A stretch of DNA of 64,000 nt from Lophium mytilinum. Lineage: Eukaryota > Ascomycota > Dothideomycetes > Mytilinidiales > Mytilinidiaceae. Each line of letters opens with the position of its first letter. The stretch's first letter is position 1. Of the stretch, positions 22,694-33,848 are shown one piece after another. Location of the stretch: the NCBI GenBank assembly GCA_010093605.1, contig MU004195.1, positions 436,708 through 500,707 of the forward strand, in the 5' to 3' direction. The notes beneath the pieces were generated by a model. The model worked only from the letters and a program-made list of their open reading frames with translations. It did not search any database and was not told the DNA's origin. The translations under genes were made by a program, and so were the position numbers.

Positions 22694-24032
22694 ATGGCTC
22701 CACCGAAAGGCCACCCGAAGAAGCCTAGGATGCCCGAAACACGGTAAGTAGCATAAAGCTCACCCCTGCCGTTATGCTGAACTTACTCCAAAAAGACGCA
22801 AGAACGACAACTGGAAAACGGCATGGATGAAGAGAGACACCGGCAAGCTTGTGTGCACGATAGCAGCAGAATCACTTGAACCAGATGATGCCCCGGTCTC
22901 CTCAGAATCTGGCTTCGAGGACCTCTGCAGCTATAACTGGCAGAACGACGGGGCTATCCTTGTCCCAGGTATGTTTCGTTCACCGTGCCCATCTATGTAC
23001 TATAATTGACATTATTTCCAGGTGGGCCTCCAAGATGGGCACCTCCAGCCTTGCCATTCACTCTGGCCCCAGACGCTGGCCCCCGACGCTGGCCCCCAAT
23101 TTGTAGATCAAAATACCTTCCGTGTTCCGAAACACCCTTTCGAGCCCGCGTTCCAGGCCTTGTCCGCCATGAACCCAAACGTGCGACTGGACGACGTTGA
23201 CATCGTCGCCAATCGTAACAGTCTACGCAAATTACTCGACTTTGCCGCGGGAAGAGGGCAAGAACCTTTTTGCATGGGTTTGCATATGGTGAAGGATACC
23301 CTTTTCATCAGCCGCAAGGAGAGGAACGCCCAATCAATGATCCACGGAGCGCCTAATTCTGGGTACGGTCACAGCTTCGAGAAAGCCGTCACTACAGCTG
23401 AGGATGGCCTGGGAGATTCGAGCAGCCACCATAGGGTTATTCGCTATCGGCTTGGCCATCTTGACTGCGTGGTTCGATTCGAGGTAGATGCATACTACGA
23501 GGCTACGGATGATGCAGGCGCTGCCAACTCCATCCAAGAACCTGTTGACCATATTACTACCAAGATGGGCCAACTGGCTGTTCAGAAGCCACATCGAAGT
23601 CCAACTGGAAAAGACACCATGCAGGTCATCATGGCAGGGCTTCCCGTAAGCTCACACAAGCTGGCTGAGCTCAAAGCGCGCAAATCTGAAAAGCTCAACG
23701 CCACCATGCCGCAGCTCTGGTTCGGCCGCACGCCGTATCTTCTTACTGGTAAACATATTGACGGGGTGGTTCATTCAATCAGCACAACTCACGCTAAGCT
23801 GCAATTTGCAGCGTGGGAGACGGTTAACCAACATACGTTACGCAAATTGGTCCGCTTGCTCGCGGAATTGAAACGTATCGTGAACAAGACGGAAAAGGGA
23901 GCTGCGATACTACTGTGCGAGAATAAGGGCGCACCTCTGCGGCTTTTGGAGGCAAAGAAGGAGAATCATGTTCTGCCCGAGGATATGGTCGTACAATATT
24001 GGAGTCCCGGAGAGGGTGGTGGCGTGAATTAG
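22694..24032 (+). pseudogene. Conserved fungal gene (family often labelled GGPP synthetase) with a frame-shifting duplication
   Basis: Exons 22694-22743 and 22796-22968 have clean GTAAGT and GTATGT donors and encode MAPPKGHPKKPRMPETR and later SYNWQNDGAILVPG. The natural acceptor at 23020-23021 continues GGPPRWAPPALPFTLAPDAG. This fits a widespread fungal family with SYNWL, VPGxPPRW and GYGHxF motifs that databases often call geranylgeranyl pyrophosphate synthetase, although no prenyl-synthase DDxxD motif is visible. A perfect 13-bp tandem duplication (23072-23084 and 23085-23097) then shifts the frame. The remaining 300 codons (NTFRVPKHPFEPAFQAL, GYGHSFEKA, RVIRYRLGHLDCVVRFE) are open to 24032 in the other frame. 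An AAG acceptor at 23034 would restore the frame but delete PRWAPP. It is broken or depends on that weaker site. Confidence 0.65.
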
Positions 24033-24706
24033 GTAAGTGCGCATTGCACAGGAAATGCGCCTATACAGTACTAGGCCATAATTCTGGGCACACGGATGGC
24101 ACTGCTTGAGTGTCGCTTTTGCAACCGGGACGCCACTGTCAGGGGCGGCCCCATCGCGAGGATACCTCTTGGTCAAGAGGTTGTATGTAAGCAGGCGGCG
24201 GAGATGGAAGACGCCGAGGTCGTCTCCGCCATGTCCGTTCTGCCTTTGTCACCTTCAACACAAGGCCGCCCCCACAATCGCAAGATCCCATATTCCATCA
24301 CAGATCAACGAGCGCACTGTGATACACTCCGTCCGTATGAAGTAACCGACCGCGGAATACCGCTTCCGCGACGAAGCTTTTGCTGCTTTTAGAATGCTTA
24401 GCATCACCTTTCAATCACTTGGATATGTGCACAGCTACAAGCGCTGTGTAATGCGGGATTGAAAAAACAAGGGGTCGTCGCCGAGGAAATAATTGGTGGG
24501 ATACGGAATCGATTCACCCGTCCATTTTCTACGTGAGCACGCGCTGCGGAATTCCGCTCCAGTGTCAGTCAACTATATAAACCTCCACAGTCCATCCCTT
24601 ACATCTCTCACTATCACATCATCTCACGCCATCCGCATCCAAGTCTACCAATTGCACTTCCAAATCAACACCCAATCCACCTATCAATACATCACTACTC
24701 ATCACC
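24033..24706. promoter_or_regulatory. Intergenic region with TATA box for the NmrA-like gene
   Basis: No gene is seen. TATATAA at 24574-24580 lies 127 bp upstream of the ATG at 24707, followed by a CATC/CCATC-rich leader, a plausible core promoter for the NmrA-like gene. Confidence 0.55.
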
Positions 24707-25540
24707 ATGTCTTCTCCCAAAACCGCCCTCGTCCTCCGCGCCACCGGCGCCCAAGGCCGCGGCGCCGTCTCCCACCTCCTCGCCCACGGCTGGCGCGTCC
24801 ACGCCCTCGTGCGCGACCCTACCGACGCCCGCGCGCTCTCCCTCGAGAAACTCGGCGCCAAGCTCTTCAAAGGCTCCCTCAGCACCCCTTCCCTAACCAA
24901 CACCGCCCCTTCTACCTCCAGCAGCACCATCACCGGCCTCGACGCCGCCATCGCAGGCTGCACCGCCCTCTTCCTCGCGCAAATGCCCAACTGGACGCCG
25001 GGCGGCGAAGCCGCCGAAGGCGCCGCCATCCTCGCAGCCGCGCAGGCCGCCGGGGTCCAGCACGTCGTGCACGCGACGACGCTGTCGCTGAATGACCCCG
25101 AGCACGCGGCGAAGATGGCGGGGACCATCGTGGCGCCGGCTGTTCTGGGGAAGGGGGAGGTGGAGGAGTTGGTGAAAGCGAGCGGGATTACCTACACGAT
25201 TTTGAGGCCGGGGTGGTTCATGACAAACCTCACGCTGCCGCTGGTGGGGGCCATGTTCCCGCAGCTGGTGGCCGAGGGGAGGTTTGTGCATTCGTATGGC
25301 GAGGGGTGCGTGCTGCCGCTTGTGGATCCGGATGATGTGGGGGCGTTTGCGGCGGCGGCGGTGGAGGATCCGGCGAGGTTTGGGGGGAGGACGATTGCGG
25401 TTGCGGGGGAGAAGTTGGGGATCGCAGAGATTCTGAAGGAGATTGAGAAGGTGGGTGGGAAGGAATTCGAGATTGTCGCGAGGACGGCGGAGGAGATTGA
25501 GAGGACGAAGGGGGAGCCGATAGTTGCGGGCAGCTGTTGA
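24707..25540 (+). CDS. NmrA-like NAD(P)-binding Rossmann protein
   Basis: Single exon, 277 aa. The nucleotide-binding loop RATGAQGRGAVSHLL is at residues 11-25, after a TALVL beta strand; the first residue of the usual GxTGxxG is Arg here. VHALVRDP follows the second strand, then AGCTALFLAQMPNW, VQHVVHATTLSLND, ITYTILRPGWFMTNL and DPDDVGAFAAAAVEDP. These are the features of the NmrA/HSCARG group of atypical SDRs, which sense NADP or reduce small substrates. The catalytic YxxxK is absent, as usual for this group. The coding sequence is very GC-rich. The start has an ACCATGT context in a clean leader. Confidence 0.82.
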   Translation: MSSPKTALVLRATGAQGRGAVSHLLAHGWRVHALVRDPTDARALSLEKLGAKLFKGSLSTPSLTNTAPSTSSSTITGLDAAIAGCTALFLAQMPNWTPGGEAAEGAAILAAAQAAGVQHVVHATTLSLNDPEHAAKMAGTIVAPAVLGKGEVEELVKASGITYTILRPGWFMTNLTLPLVGAMFPQLVAEGRFVHSYGEGCVLPLVDPDDVGAFAAAAVEDPARFGGRTIAVAGEKLGIAEILKEIEKVGGKEFEIVARTAEEIERTKGEPIVAGSC

Positions 25541-25800
25541 GTATAGGGATAGATAAGCTAGTAGATATTGAGGAGGTAAAGAGTTAGGGCGTGAAGGTAA
25601 CTTCGTTTAAGGAGTTTTTAGAGAGGAATAGGGAGAGTGTAGTTACTTGAACGGGATATTATGAGGAGGGGCTATCGATAGCGAGTTCCTTGGTAAAGCG
25701 AGCTACCTAATGGAGAGTAATAGTTGGTCATAGAAACTTTCATCAATTCGTGCTGTCCCAGGTTACCTCCGTTCTGTAAATTGACTTGTAAGGAGAAAAT
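25541..25800. other. Short intergenic region
   Basis: AT-rich 3' flank of the NmrA-like gene with TAG-rich runs. No gene is seen. A weak minus-strand family-like block may lie at 25640-25700, but it lacks a clear TATA and start motif. Confidence 0.3.
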
Positions 25801-26010
25801 CACGTGTTTCATATACCAGTTCTCCACCTCCTTTCGTCTCCTATAAAGCTCCACCCCTCTTCCTCAAAACTTTATCTCCAGCAGTCTCTGATCTTCCTCC
25901 CAGGATCAACAAGCCACGAAAGACGATCTAATGGTGGGACCAAACCGGAAAGCGAAAAGTACTATGGTGCTTGTGGCGGAGGACTCGGAGCAAAACCAGC
26001 TAGTTAACAT
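25801..26010 (+). repeat. Dispersed-family unit (single, plus)
   Basis: CACGTG at 25801-25806, TATAAA at 25842-25847, then TATCTCCAGCAG about 32 nt past the TATA start, CCAGGATCAAC, and two ATGGT repeat starts near 25930 and 25963 with GGGACCAAA and GGAGGACTCGG cores. Confidence 0.65.
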
Positions 26011-26249
26011 AGAGTTCAAACCTTAAACGATGATACCTACTATCACCTCCACAGCCATCCGTTCGCCACCCTCCACTTTGTTAACTATAACTAACGCAAA
26101 GACACAATATAAAAGCTCACCACTAATCTCTAATGCTAGAGCTTATCACCATCTCTACCTTCTTCCCACCTCTCCCAAGTCCACCATCGCTGTCTTGCCA
26201 AAGTGCTTTTGCAACTCCATCTCCTCCTTTCGCATACGGCATGATTGTT

Positions 26250-26830
26250 GGTTAGTCTTTTAATCTACCACCAGCAACGCCATCATTTGTTTTCGTGTCG
26301 TCTGTTTGATCCTCCGATCCCAGGCCACCATGAGTGCATAATCTGTCGTTTTCTGATCTCCCACCCCAGACCATGAGTTCGCTTTCTACCCCGTTTTGAT
26401 CCTCGAGATGACCAAGACCCACAGAGGAAGAAATAGATGGGAGAAAGGCGAGAGTTTTATACAAGACTTGGGAGAAAGAAAGGAGAGCGACCACGTGAGA
26501 TACAGAAGACACGTGCTTTTCCCCCTTGGTGAAGAGACGTCAGCACGCACTGCAATGTCTGCTCGAATGAGGCGTGGTGAAGACTAACACGTGCTATCGA
26601 TCTTCCACCGCTTCACTTTTCACGTGCTGCTTACATGCTGCTTACGTGCTACCTCTCTCGCTTCCGCTATAAAAGCTCACCTGGCTCGCTCGGATTCCTT
26701 CTCCAGCGGTGGACAGTTCTCTTTCGAGGGGGAAAAAATGCTCGGAGGAGTGGTGCCCATGGTAGAAGCAAAAAACCCAATCCGTTCACGTTTCAATGGT
26801 GGGGGAAGCGGACCGGTGGAGCTGGAGTAA
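26250..26830. repeat. Head-to-head unit pair C
   Basis: The minus unit has CACGTG at 26510-26515 and 26492-26497, TATAAAA at 26461-26455, TTCCTCTGTGGG about 32 nt later, CGAGGATCAAAA, then ATGGTCTGGGGTGGGAGATC and a second ATGGTGGCCTGGGATC copy about 43 bp on. The plus unit has CACGTG at 26588-26593 and 26621-26626, TATAAAA at 26668-26674, TTCTCCAGCGG starting near 26699, then ATGGTAGAAGC and ATGGTGGGGG copies. Confidence 0.75.
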
Positions 26831-27039
26831 AAGCGAAGGATAAGCCGTCCAATGTGGATCGTGGAAATCTTCGCAAAAGTGCTGATGCTAAGCACCGTGG
26901 ACGTGGATAGTTGAACCGTAGACTTCATCCACGTCAGCGAGGATTATAGAAAAAGAGATAGGGTAGTCAAGCAATACCTAGAACTATTGCTGGCCATCAC
27001 CATCTTTGCTGTGACAAGCCCCCCTCTTCTACCATGAAA

Positions 27040-27560
27040 TGGCGCATTAACTCTTTTTACCGCAACCCGAAGTGCACCATAAGTATTCTTGGATACACAA
27101 GTTGATCTCCAACGCCCATGACAAAGTAGAAGACGACTGTTTTGATCCTCTACCACCAGCTCCATGAGCGCATCGCGTTGGTGTTTTGATCCTCCTGGAA
27201 AAGACTGACCCTGCTGAGAAAAGTGTTTAGAGGAGACGCGGAAGGTATTATAATAGATTTGTGAGTCGAGAAGGGGCAAGGCACGTGGGACATGTGACTC
27301 GTGCCTTTATTAGAGATATTCAACATGCAGGTAGATCAGGAGATCCGCACGTGCTGTCTATCCTTTACTTCTTAGCTTACCTGACTACTTACGTAACGAC
27401 GCTCCTATCTTCCTTATAAAAGCTCCGCTCGCTTGCTAAACGTTCTTTTCGAGCAGGGTTTGGTTCTCACCTGAGAATTGAAAACCGATTATAGTCAATT
27501 TATGGTGGCTGCAGCGGACTGGTGGACTTGGAGAAAAACGCTTGGGTCAAGTTGATCTGG
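27040..27560. repeat. Head-to-head unit pair D
   Basis: The minus unit has CACGTG at 27287-27282, a degenerate TATA near 27252, and two TTTTGATCCTC blocks (27150-27220), which are the reverse of GAGGATCAAAA. The plus unit has CACGTG at 27348-27353, TATAAAA at 27415-27421, TTCGAGCAGGG at about 27448, GAATTGAAAAC, then ATGGTGGCTGCAGCGG near 27503. Confidence 0.65.
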
Positions 27561-27699
27561 CCTTCTAACTTAGCAGAGGCGATGATACTTAGCACTGCGT
27601 ATGTCCTAATACAAGCAACATAATCCCGTATAACGACGAAGCTTCAGGCAAGAAAAGGATAAAAGAAGCGGACCAGCACCTATCCACTTTAGTACCCAC

Positions 27700-28360
27700 C
27701 ACCACTATCGCCGCGATAGCCCTTCCCCACACCACCCACCATTGCTCCTCTCGGGTTTTGATTTTGCGACGACTCCTCCCACACCATGAAACGTCCTTTC
27801 GTAGTGATGTCGATCTTGCACCCCCGAACCATAGACACGGTGCGGCATGTAGATTCAATCTCGCACCCCAGGACCATCATTCCGGTTTTCGAACGGGTTT
27901 TTGATCCTCCACCACAGGACCATGGCGTTGGTTCGAAAGGTTTTTTGATCCTCCACCGCCAGTACCATTATCCAATATTTCGAGTTATTTTGATCATCCG
28001 TAAAAGCAAACCCCCCTGAGGAAGAAGCTGCTCTGAGGCGAGGGAGGGTTTTATAGGAAATTTGGTAGCGGATAGGGAGGGCACGTGATAGGCGTGACGT
28101 AGGATGACGGGGAATATGTCAACACGTGTCTCTTACCTAAGCGCTGACGTAACACCACCCTGTAAAAAGGTTGAGTCGACCTGAGCCAGCGTCACTTTTC
28201 AGCAAGGTCCTGTTTGATTTGGAGGATGGAAACCGAACGCGAAGGTCCCTCATGGTGGGAGCGAATCAGCCAGTCCACTAGACAATGGTGGCTGCAGCGG
28301 AGCGATGGACTCGGGAAAAAACATCATGGAGAAGGAACTGATGTGGTGCTTCGAACTCCG
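27700..28360. repeat. Head-to-head unit pair E with ~45-bp minisatellite
   Basis: The minus unit has CACGTG at 28087-28082, TATAAAA at 28055-28049, TTCCTCAGGGGG about 32 nt on, GATGATCAAAA, then five tandem copies of about 45 bp beginning ATGGT (near 27968, 27923, 27876, 27831 and 27786). One spacing is 1-2 nt off, so frame is not kept. The plus unit has CACGTG at 28123-28128, a degenerate TGTAAAAA at 28161, TTTTCAGCAAGG, then ATGGTGGGAGCG, ATGGTGGCTGCAGCGG and further ATGG starts. Confidence 0.7.
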
Positions 28361-28559
28361 CAGAAATAGAGATAATTACCACCGCTCATACAAACAGATA
28401 GGGTATATCATTTAGCTATACACGTACGCACCTGCAAGCAGACACCAGTAAAATAGAGAACAGGAAAAGAATAACACGTTGGACGCCATCACCACTTCCC
28501 TACCGAATCCCCAATCCCGCCTCTCCACCGCCATAAGTCAGGACATCTCTTAAGTTTGA

Positions 28560-28770
28560 TGCCCCAACGACAACCAACACCCAACACCCATGTCTAGGCA
28601 GCTAGCGTCTTTTGATCCTCCGCCACGACCATAGAATCGTCACGTCTCTTGGATTGATCCTCGAGAGAACCAACTACCACCGAAGAAAATATGTTCCAGC
28701 GCGAGAGTGCTCATTCTTATAGGAGATTTACAATGAGATAAGTAAGCGGCACGTGAGAAGCGTGAGACAT
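28560..28770 (-). repeat. Dispersed-family unit (single, minus)
   Basis: CACGTG at 28755-28750, a CTTATA-type TATA near 28716-28721, and TTGATCCTCGAG and TTTTGATCCTCC blocks at about 28650 and 28612, which are reverse forms of GAGGATCAAAA. A plus-strand partner is not clear. Confidence 0.5.
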
Positions 28771-29240
28771 GTGATGCGAGACGGAAACGAAATGGCTCGA
28801 AAGAGTTGCGTTACTGACAGTCGCGAGATGACTTACGCGTCCTACCTAACCATCAACTTAGCACATCCCCCAGCCTCAGAAACTACCTCTCTACTCCAAC
28901 TTCCAGAATCAGGAACACAGCAATACCAGCATGCTCATCCAATCCGCTAAATCTGTTTCATTCGCGCCTCCCTCCAGGAGCTTTTAATATACAAGTCTTC
29001 CCTCACTTCTACCTCCGCACTCTATCCACATCACCACCTCTCCTTTTGCAGTAGAAGTTATGTATATCAATCTTATCCAAGCGAAAGTAGTACGGCTCTA
29101 GAACTAGCCAAAAAATGAATGCCCAAAAAACGCCGCCGAATGCAATCCCCATGCCTCCAGAAATGCATCTAGATCACTTGGCCTCAAAAAAATGAAACCT
29201 AAATATCGCTTTCCGCTGCTCGCTCAAGTTATAGCTGCAC
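28771..29240. other. Intergenic region
   Basis: No gene recognised. It contains pyrimidine-rich stretches and the 3' flank of the aspartyl protease gene. Confidence 0.4.
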
Positions 29241-30949
29241 TCACAACGCCGCAACGACCAAAGCCCCAACGCCAGCCACAGCACCGGCCCACGCCCCCGT
29301 CATCGCCGCCGCCATCGCGGTGCTTGTCTTCGTCGACGCGCCCGCGGTGCCGGTGAGCGTCGCTACGCCCGTCGCGACAACCGTCGGCTGCCCGTTGCGA
29401 GCGCCGCCGCTCGGCGAGCCGCTGACGGTGGACACGGCGCCCGAGACACCGGAGGCGTCGGGCACGCCAGCCGAACCGGCTTTGATCTCCATAATGTTGG
29501 ATTTTGTGGCGTTGAAGTTTGTTTGGGCGAGGGAGATCTCGTTGTTGGAGAGGTCGTAGACGACGTAGGCGGAGCGGAGGAAGGTGTCGCCGAGCACGCA
29601 GGTGGAGTCGCCGGCGGGGGAGATGCCTGAGAGGGATGTTAGTACGAGAGGTAATGGGGGGAGGAGAAGGGGGTTGGAGCGTACCGAGGATGCAGACGGG
29701 CTGGCCGCGCTGGTAGCCGGAGACGATGACGAGCTCGTTCATGGGGACTGAGATGGTGGGGGAGCTGAAGGTGAACTCGAGCGTGGTGGAGTCGCTCGCT
29801 AAGCTGCAGTCAACGAAGGCAGCGCCTTGCGAGCTGTCGTATTGGGCGTTGAATTGCTTGTAGAGGCTTTCCACGAGGTCGTCCGGGAGGTACATGAGCG
29901 ACGAGCCGGAGTCGAGCAGCACAGGCACGCTCTCGTTCTCGAAGAGGCTGCCTTTCTTGCCGTTGACGCCCATGGCGGTCAGCGCGATGATGAATTCGAC
30001 GTACTCCCCACCTTCCTTGACAATGGGCAGGGTCTCCAGACTGCCAGTGTACTTCTCGGTATCCACGCCGCCGAAGAGGATGGAGCCGGTGCTAGCGTCC
30101 AGGTCGTTCAGCCAGAGCGAGTAGGCAACCGAGTTGGTGGTCTTGTCATCGGCAAGCTTCTGCGGGAGGTTGGAATAGGCCTGGCCGCCGGCGCGCTGGA
30201 CCTCGACTTCGTTGGTGGCATAACCAATACCTAGAATGCCCTCAGGCGAGGACGAAACGTAGCCGATTCCGAACTGCAGGTCTTTGATGCTCTGTCCGCC
30301 GAAGTGGAAAGTGTCGGTGGCGTAGTCGCCTGACGCGCCTGAACCGTCGACATAGGAGATGTTGAAGTCGGAGTTGACGAAGGAGTAGGTGGAGGACGAG
30401 TTTGCGTCGTAGGTGCCGGAGTCAACGCACTGGTCGCCGCTCTCGGAGCAGAGGTCGGAAGATTTGGCATTGGCCCAAAGGTCGGAGCTGCCGGTATCGA
30501 TGTGCAGGCGGAGGGATTGTGCAGGTGTGCCGAGAGAGGCGTTGGCGAAGTAGAGTGTCTCGAGGTTGTCGAGGGTTTCTTGAACGGTGTCGCGCTTGCG
30601 ACGGATGCGCTCACGCAGGAGGGGATCTTCTACATGGCGGCGCTCGATGTCGAGGCTGATGACGGAGGGAGCCTAGATGTGAGGAGTCAATTGAGGTTCG
30701 ATTAAAGATGAAGGACGTGGAGCATGCGGAGGTTTGCAAGGGCCAAGCTTCAGGAATGCGGCGCGGTTCCATAGATTGATGAGGAGCCGCATTCCTCCAT
30801 CGCCATCGGTCCTTCGGTACCAGACCCACTATCGTGGATACCGTCGTGTGACAAGGATAATTCATGGTACGTACATCTCGTTGAACCAGATTGATTGCTT
30901 CCGTTACGGCCAATATCGCCGCGGCTGCTGCAATCGCTGTGCACCGCAT
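29241..30949 (-). CDS. GPI-anchored aspartyl protease (pepsin A1 family, yapsin/OpsB-like), 3 exons
   Basis: Exons 30949-30875, 30672-29685 and 29626-29241 give 482 aa. Exon 1 encodes a signal peptide (MRCTAIAAAAAILAVTEA). A propeptide follows and ends at a dibasic RRKR site near residue 46-49. The bilobed catalytic domain has HIDTGSSDLWA (Asp84) and VLLDSGSSLMYLP (Asp278), the usual pair. CVLGDTFLRSAYVVYDL near residue 365 is the C-terminal lobe signature. A Ser/Thr/Ala/Gly-rich stalk and a hydrophobic tail ending GAVAGVGALVVAAL indicate a GPI anchor. The family processes or sheds cell-wall and secreted proteins at the surface. The 202-bp first intron is long for this window but has a GTACGT donor and CTAG acceptor. 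Confidence 0.9.
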
Positions 30950-32252
30950 TATGAAAATATTTGATGATTGTCGATTTAGTCGTGAGTATATTATGGGCAA
31001 GGAAGTAGCCGCAGCTTCGTGAAACGTGGCAGAGGTAGATTAAAGCCCGCGGAGACCGAGTGAGGGATGCCTAGGAGAAGAGTTCGCTGAAGAGCCGGGG
31101 AAAAGGCCGAATCAAGCTGCGAAGTGGAAAACAACCGGGTAAATGCAGAGCAGCGGAACCTTGGAAATGGAGTTGCGGGTCTGGCAGCAGAGTGGTGTAA
31201 CGGTCCTTAAGAAAGCTTGAAAGCGGCTGATGGTGAGGTTCGATGACGCGTCAGAGGCTGGACAAGTGGTGAAGTCAAGCGCGCAGACGGTGTGGCACTA
31301 CGGGAGCGGCGGCCGGTCAGCGGTTGCAAGTGGCAGCCAGTATTAGGGACGGCAGGAACAGGAAGGAAAGAATTGAGGAAATAGTGATTGAGTCTAAGTC
31401 ACAACAGCTGGGAAAGCGCTGGAGGTAAAAATGAGAGAGCGTGCAGGTGCTGGGTGTTTCTTTTGTCGCCGTCACTTCCGCCGTCAGCTCCTGATGCAGC
31501 AGGGGCTCCGAGCTGAAGCCTGCTTCAACTCTGGCCAAGCCACCGGTGGCGATGCTAGGGCAGATCTCACTTTTGTTTGGCTGCACGCCGCCGAAAAGCC
31601 ACCCGAAAGCACAGTCTTTGATGTCGAAATCCGCAGAACGAGGCTTCACCAAGACCTCGACATCACTTCGCTGCTTTTCCCGCTGAGAGCATCTTCAATA
31701 GCAGAATACCGCGGTCCGACCATGCCCTGAGTTCACCGCGCACCTGATGTCCGGCCAGATGCCTCAGCCACGGCCGCGTACGCCTCTCGTCACAGGGCTG
31801 TCAGCGAGTTCTCCGACTTCCGGGCGGCAGGGCTACTATCAATAGCCAAGACCAAACCGCTGCGAGCCAAGAGAAACCATGCTGAAGCAGGTCGGGTGCT
31901 GTGCCTCGTCCGGCCCTAGATTCGCAAACGGTCATCAGGGGCCCTGGCGCAGACATCAAGCTTCACGAACCCCGGCTATGAAACGTAGCCGCGACGCTGG
32001 GCAGCTGGGCATCCAGGAACCGGTAACCGCCGGCCATGTGGCGTTGGGCCCAGAGGTCGAGAACAAAGCATCTTTGACCGTAGAATCCTTCCAGAACTTT
32101 TCTTTTGCGCGAATAGACAAAGAAGAAACCGAAATGTTGAGCACTGAACTTTGCGAATTGATGAGTAGCTTTTACGTGCACGTGACCAAAGTCATGTGAC
32201 TTATGGAGCGCACGGTCCACCGCGCATAAAATCCACCGCGTAAAGTGCATTC
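30950..32252. other. Intergenic region with RFC4 upstream sites
   Basis: No gene is supported in 1.3 kb. Open frames at 31431-31730 and 31879-32199 have no recognisable motif. Just upstream of RFC4 there is GCACGTGACC near 32177, GTGACTTATGG, and two ACCGCG copies at about 32218 and 32235 around a CATAAAA element. Confidence 0.45.
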
Positions 32253-33567
32253 ATGGCGTCTCCAGACTTCAGCCTCAACCTCAACAACGACATCATGGCC
32301 CAAGGCGAGTCCTCCAAATCTGCCGCCCGCAATGGCGTCAAGCCAAATCCCAATGCCGTCGGCGGTGCGAACTACGAACTACCATGGTATTTCAATCCCC
32401 ATCCCAACCTATTCCATCCCATCTAACCCCTCCACAGGGTCGAGAAATACCGCCCCGTCTACCTCGACGACGTTGTCGGCAACACCGAGACAATCGAGCG
32501 CCTCAAGATCATCGCCAAAGACGGCAACATGCCCCACGTAATCATCTCCGGCATGCCTGGTATCGGAAAGACAACATCGGTACTCTGCCTCGCGCGGCAG
32601 CTACTCGGCGACGCGTACAAAGAAGCAGTACTCGAGCTAAACGCAAGCGACGAGAGAGGCATCGACGTAGTGCGGAACCGGATAAAAGGATTCGCGCAGA
32701 AGAAAGTCACGCTGCCACCAGGTCGGCAGAAGCTTGTGATATTAGATGAGGCGGATAGGTATGCCTGCCACCCCCCTCTACCCCTCACCAAGTCCCAGCT
32801 TCTACAATCTGGATCAAATGGGAGGATCTGGGCTAATTGTGAATGGGATCGCCCAGCATGACATCCGGCGCCCAACAAGCCCTCCGCCGCACCATGGAAA
32901 TCTACTCCTCCACCACCCGCTTCGCCTTCGCCTGCAACCAATCCAACAAGATCATCGAGCCCCTCCAATCCCGCTGCGCCATCCTGCGCTACGCCCGCCT
33001 CACAGACGCCCAGATCGTGCGCCGCCTGCTGCAAATCTGCACCGCGGAATCCGTAGAGCACTCCGAAGACGGCATCGCCGCGCTCGTCTTCAGCGCCGAG
33101 GGAGACATGCGCCAGGCTATCAACAACCTGCAGAGCACGAATGCCGGGTTTGGGTTCGTGAATGGCGATAATGTGTTCAAGGTGGTGGATTCCCCGCATC
33201 CGATCAAGGTGCAGGCGATGGTGAAGGCGTGTCACGAGGGCCGGGTGGATGATGCGTTGGGCGGGTTGCGGGAGTTGTGGGATCTGGGGTATAGTTGTCA
33301 TGATATTGTTAGTACTATGTTTAAGGTTACGAAGACGATTCCGGTGTTAAGCGAGCATGCGAAGTTGGAGTTTATTAAGGTATGCTCTCTCCCTCTCTTA
33401 TTGGTGGTCCCTGGGTTGTGGATGTTAGACAAAGGCTAACGTGATTCTAGGAGATCGGTTTCACGCACATGCGCATCCTGGAGGGCGTGCAAACACTACT
33501 ACAACTTCAAGGGTGCGTGGCGAGGCTTTGTAAGATCAATATGAAGCCACAGCTGTTCAAGGTGTGA
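32253..33567 (+). CDS. RFC4: Replication factor C subunit 4 (clamp loader ATPase), 4 exons
   Basis: Exons 32253-32386, 32438-32758, 32857-33379 and 33451-33567 give 364 aa. The small-subunit RFC signature [19 protein letters not shown] opens the AAA+ domain. Walker A is GMPGIGKTT (Lys89), as in yeast Rfc4. [20 protein letters not shown] is RFC box IV. Walker B is LVILDEAD (Asp148, Glu149). [18 protein letters not shown] and the [17 protein letters not shown] arginine-finger SRC motif follow. The C-terminal collar helices end [12 protein letters not shown]. The protein forms part of RFC1-5, which loads PCNA at primer ends, and of checkpoint clamp loaders. The second intron splits the codon right after Walker B. 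The length and all motifs are normal. Confidence 0.95.
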
Positions 33568-33848
33568 AGGGGAAACCGTCGCGACCCCTTTCGATGTTAG
33601 AGGTAGGCATTTTCAAGCATGGCGTTACTGGCATGGCGCATAGTATCTAAAGCATGATGGGATGAATTTCAGATACCTCCCGAAAATTTCAAATTTCCTC
33701 AATATCACACGCTGTTTTTATGCCTAAGTTTCTTAAGCGAGCGAGCGGTGTCGGTAATGCCCGCCTCAGTCCTCCCATCTTTTTCTACTCACAAGTCCTT
33801 TTTAAGCACGCTACTATAGTAGCCAACAGAACGCGCACCGATAAAACC
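33568..33848. repeat. RFC4 3' flank with direct repeat copy 1
   Basis: Bases about 33601-33678 match about 35341-35417 at roughly 75-80 percent by eye. Shared blocks are ATTTTCAA, CATGGCGTTAC, GTATCTA and GGGATGAATTTCAG. The two copies flank the decayed gene at 33849-34953. Confidence 0.6.

Noticed and set aside
31431-32199. Open frames upstream of RFC4
   Set aside because: Unsupported by motifs or splice sites; they look like chance frames in promoter DNA.
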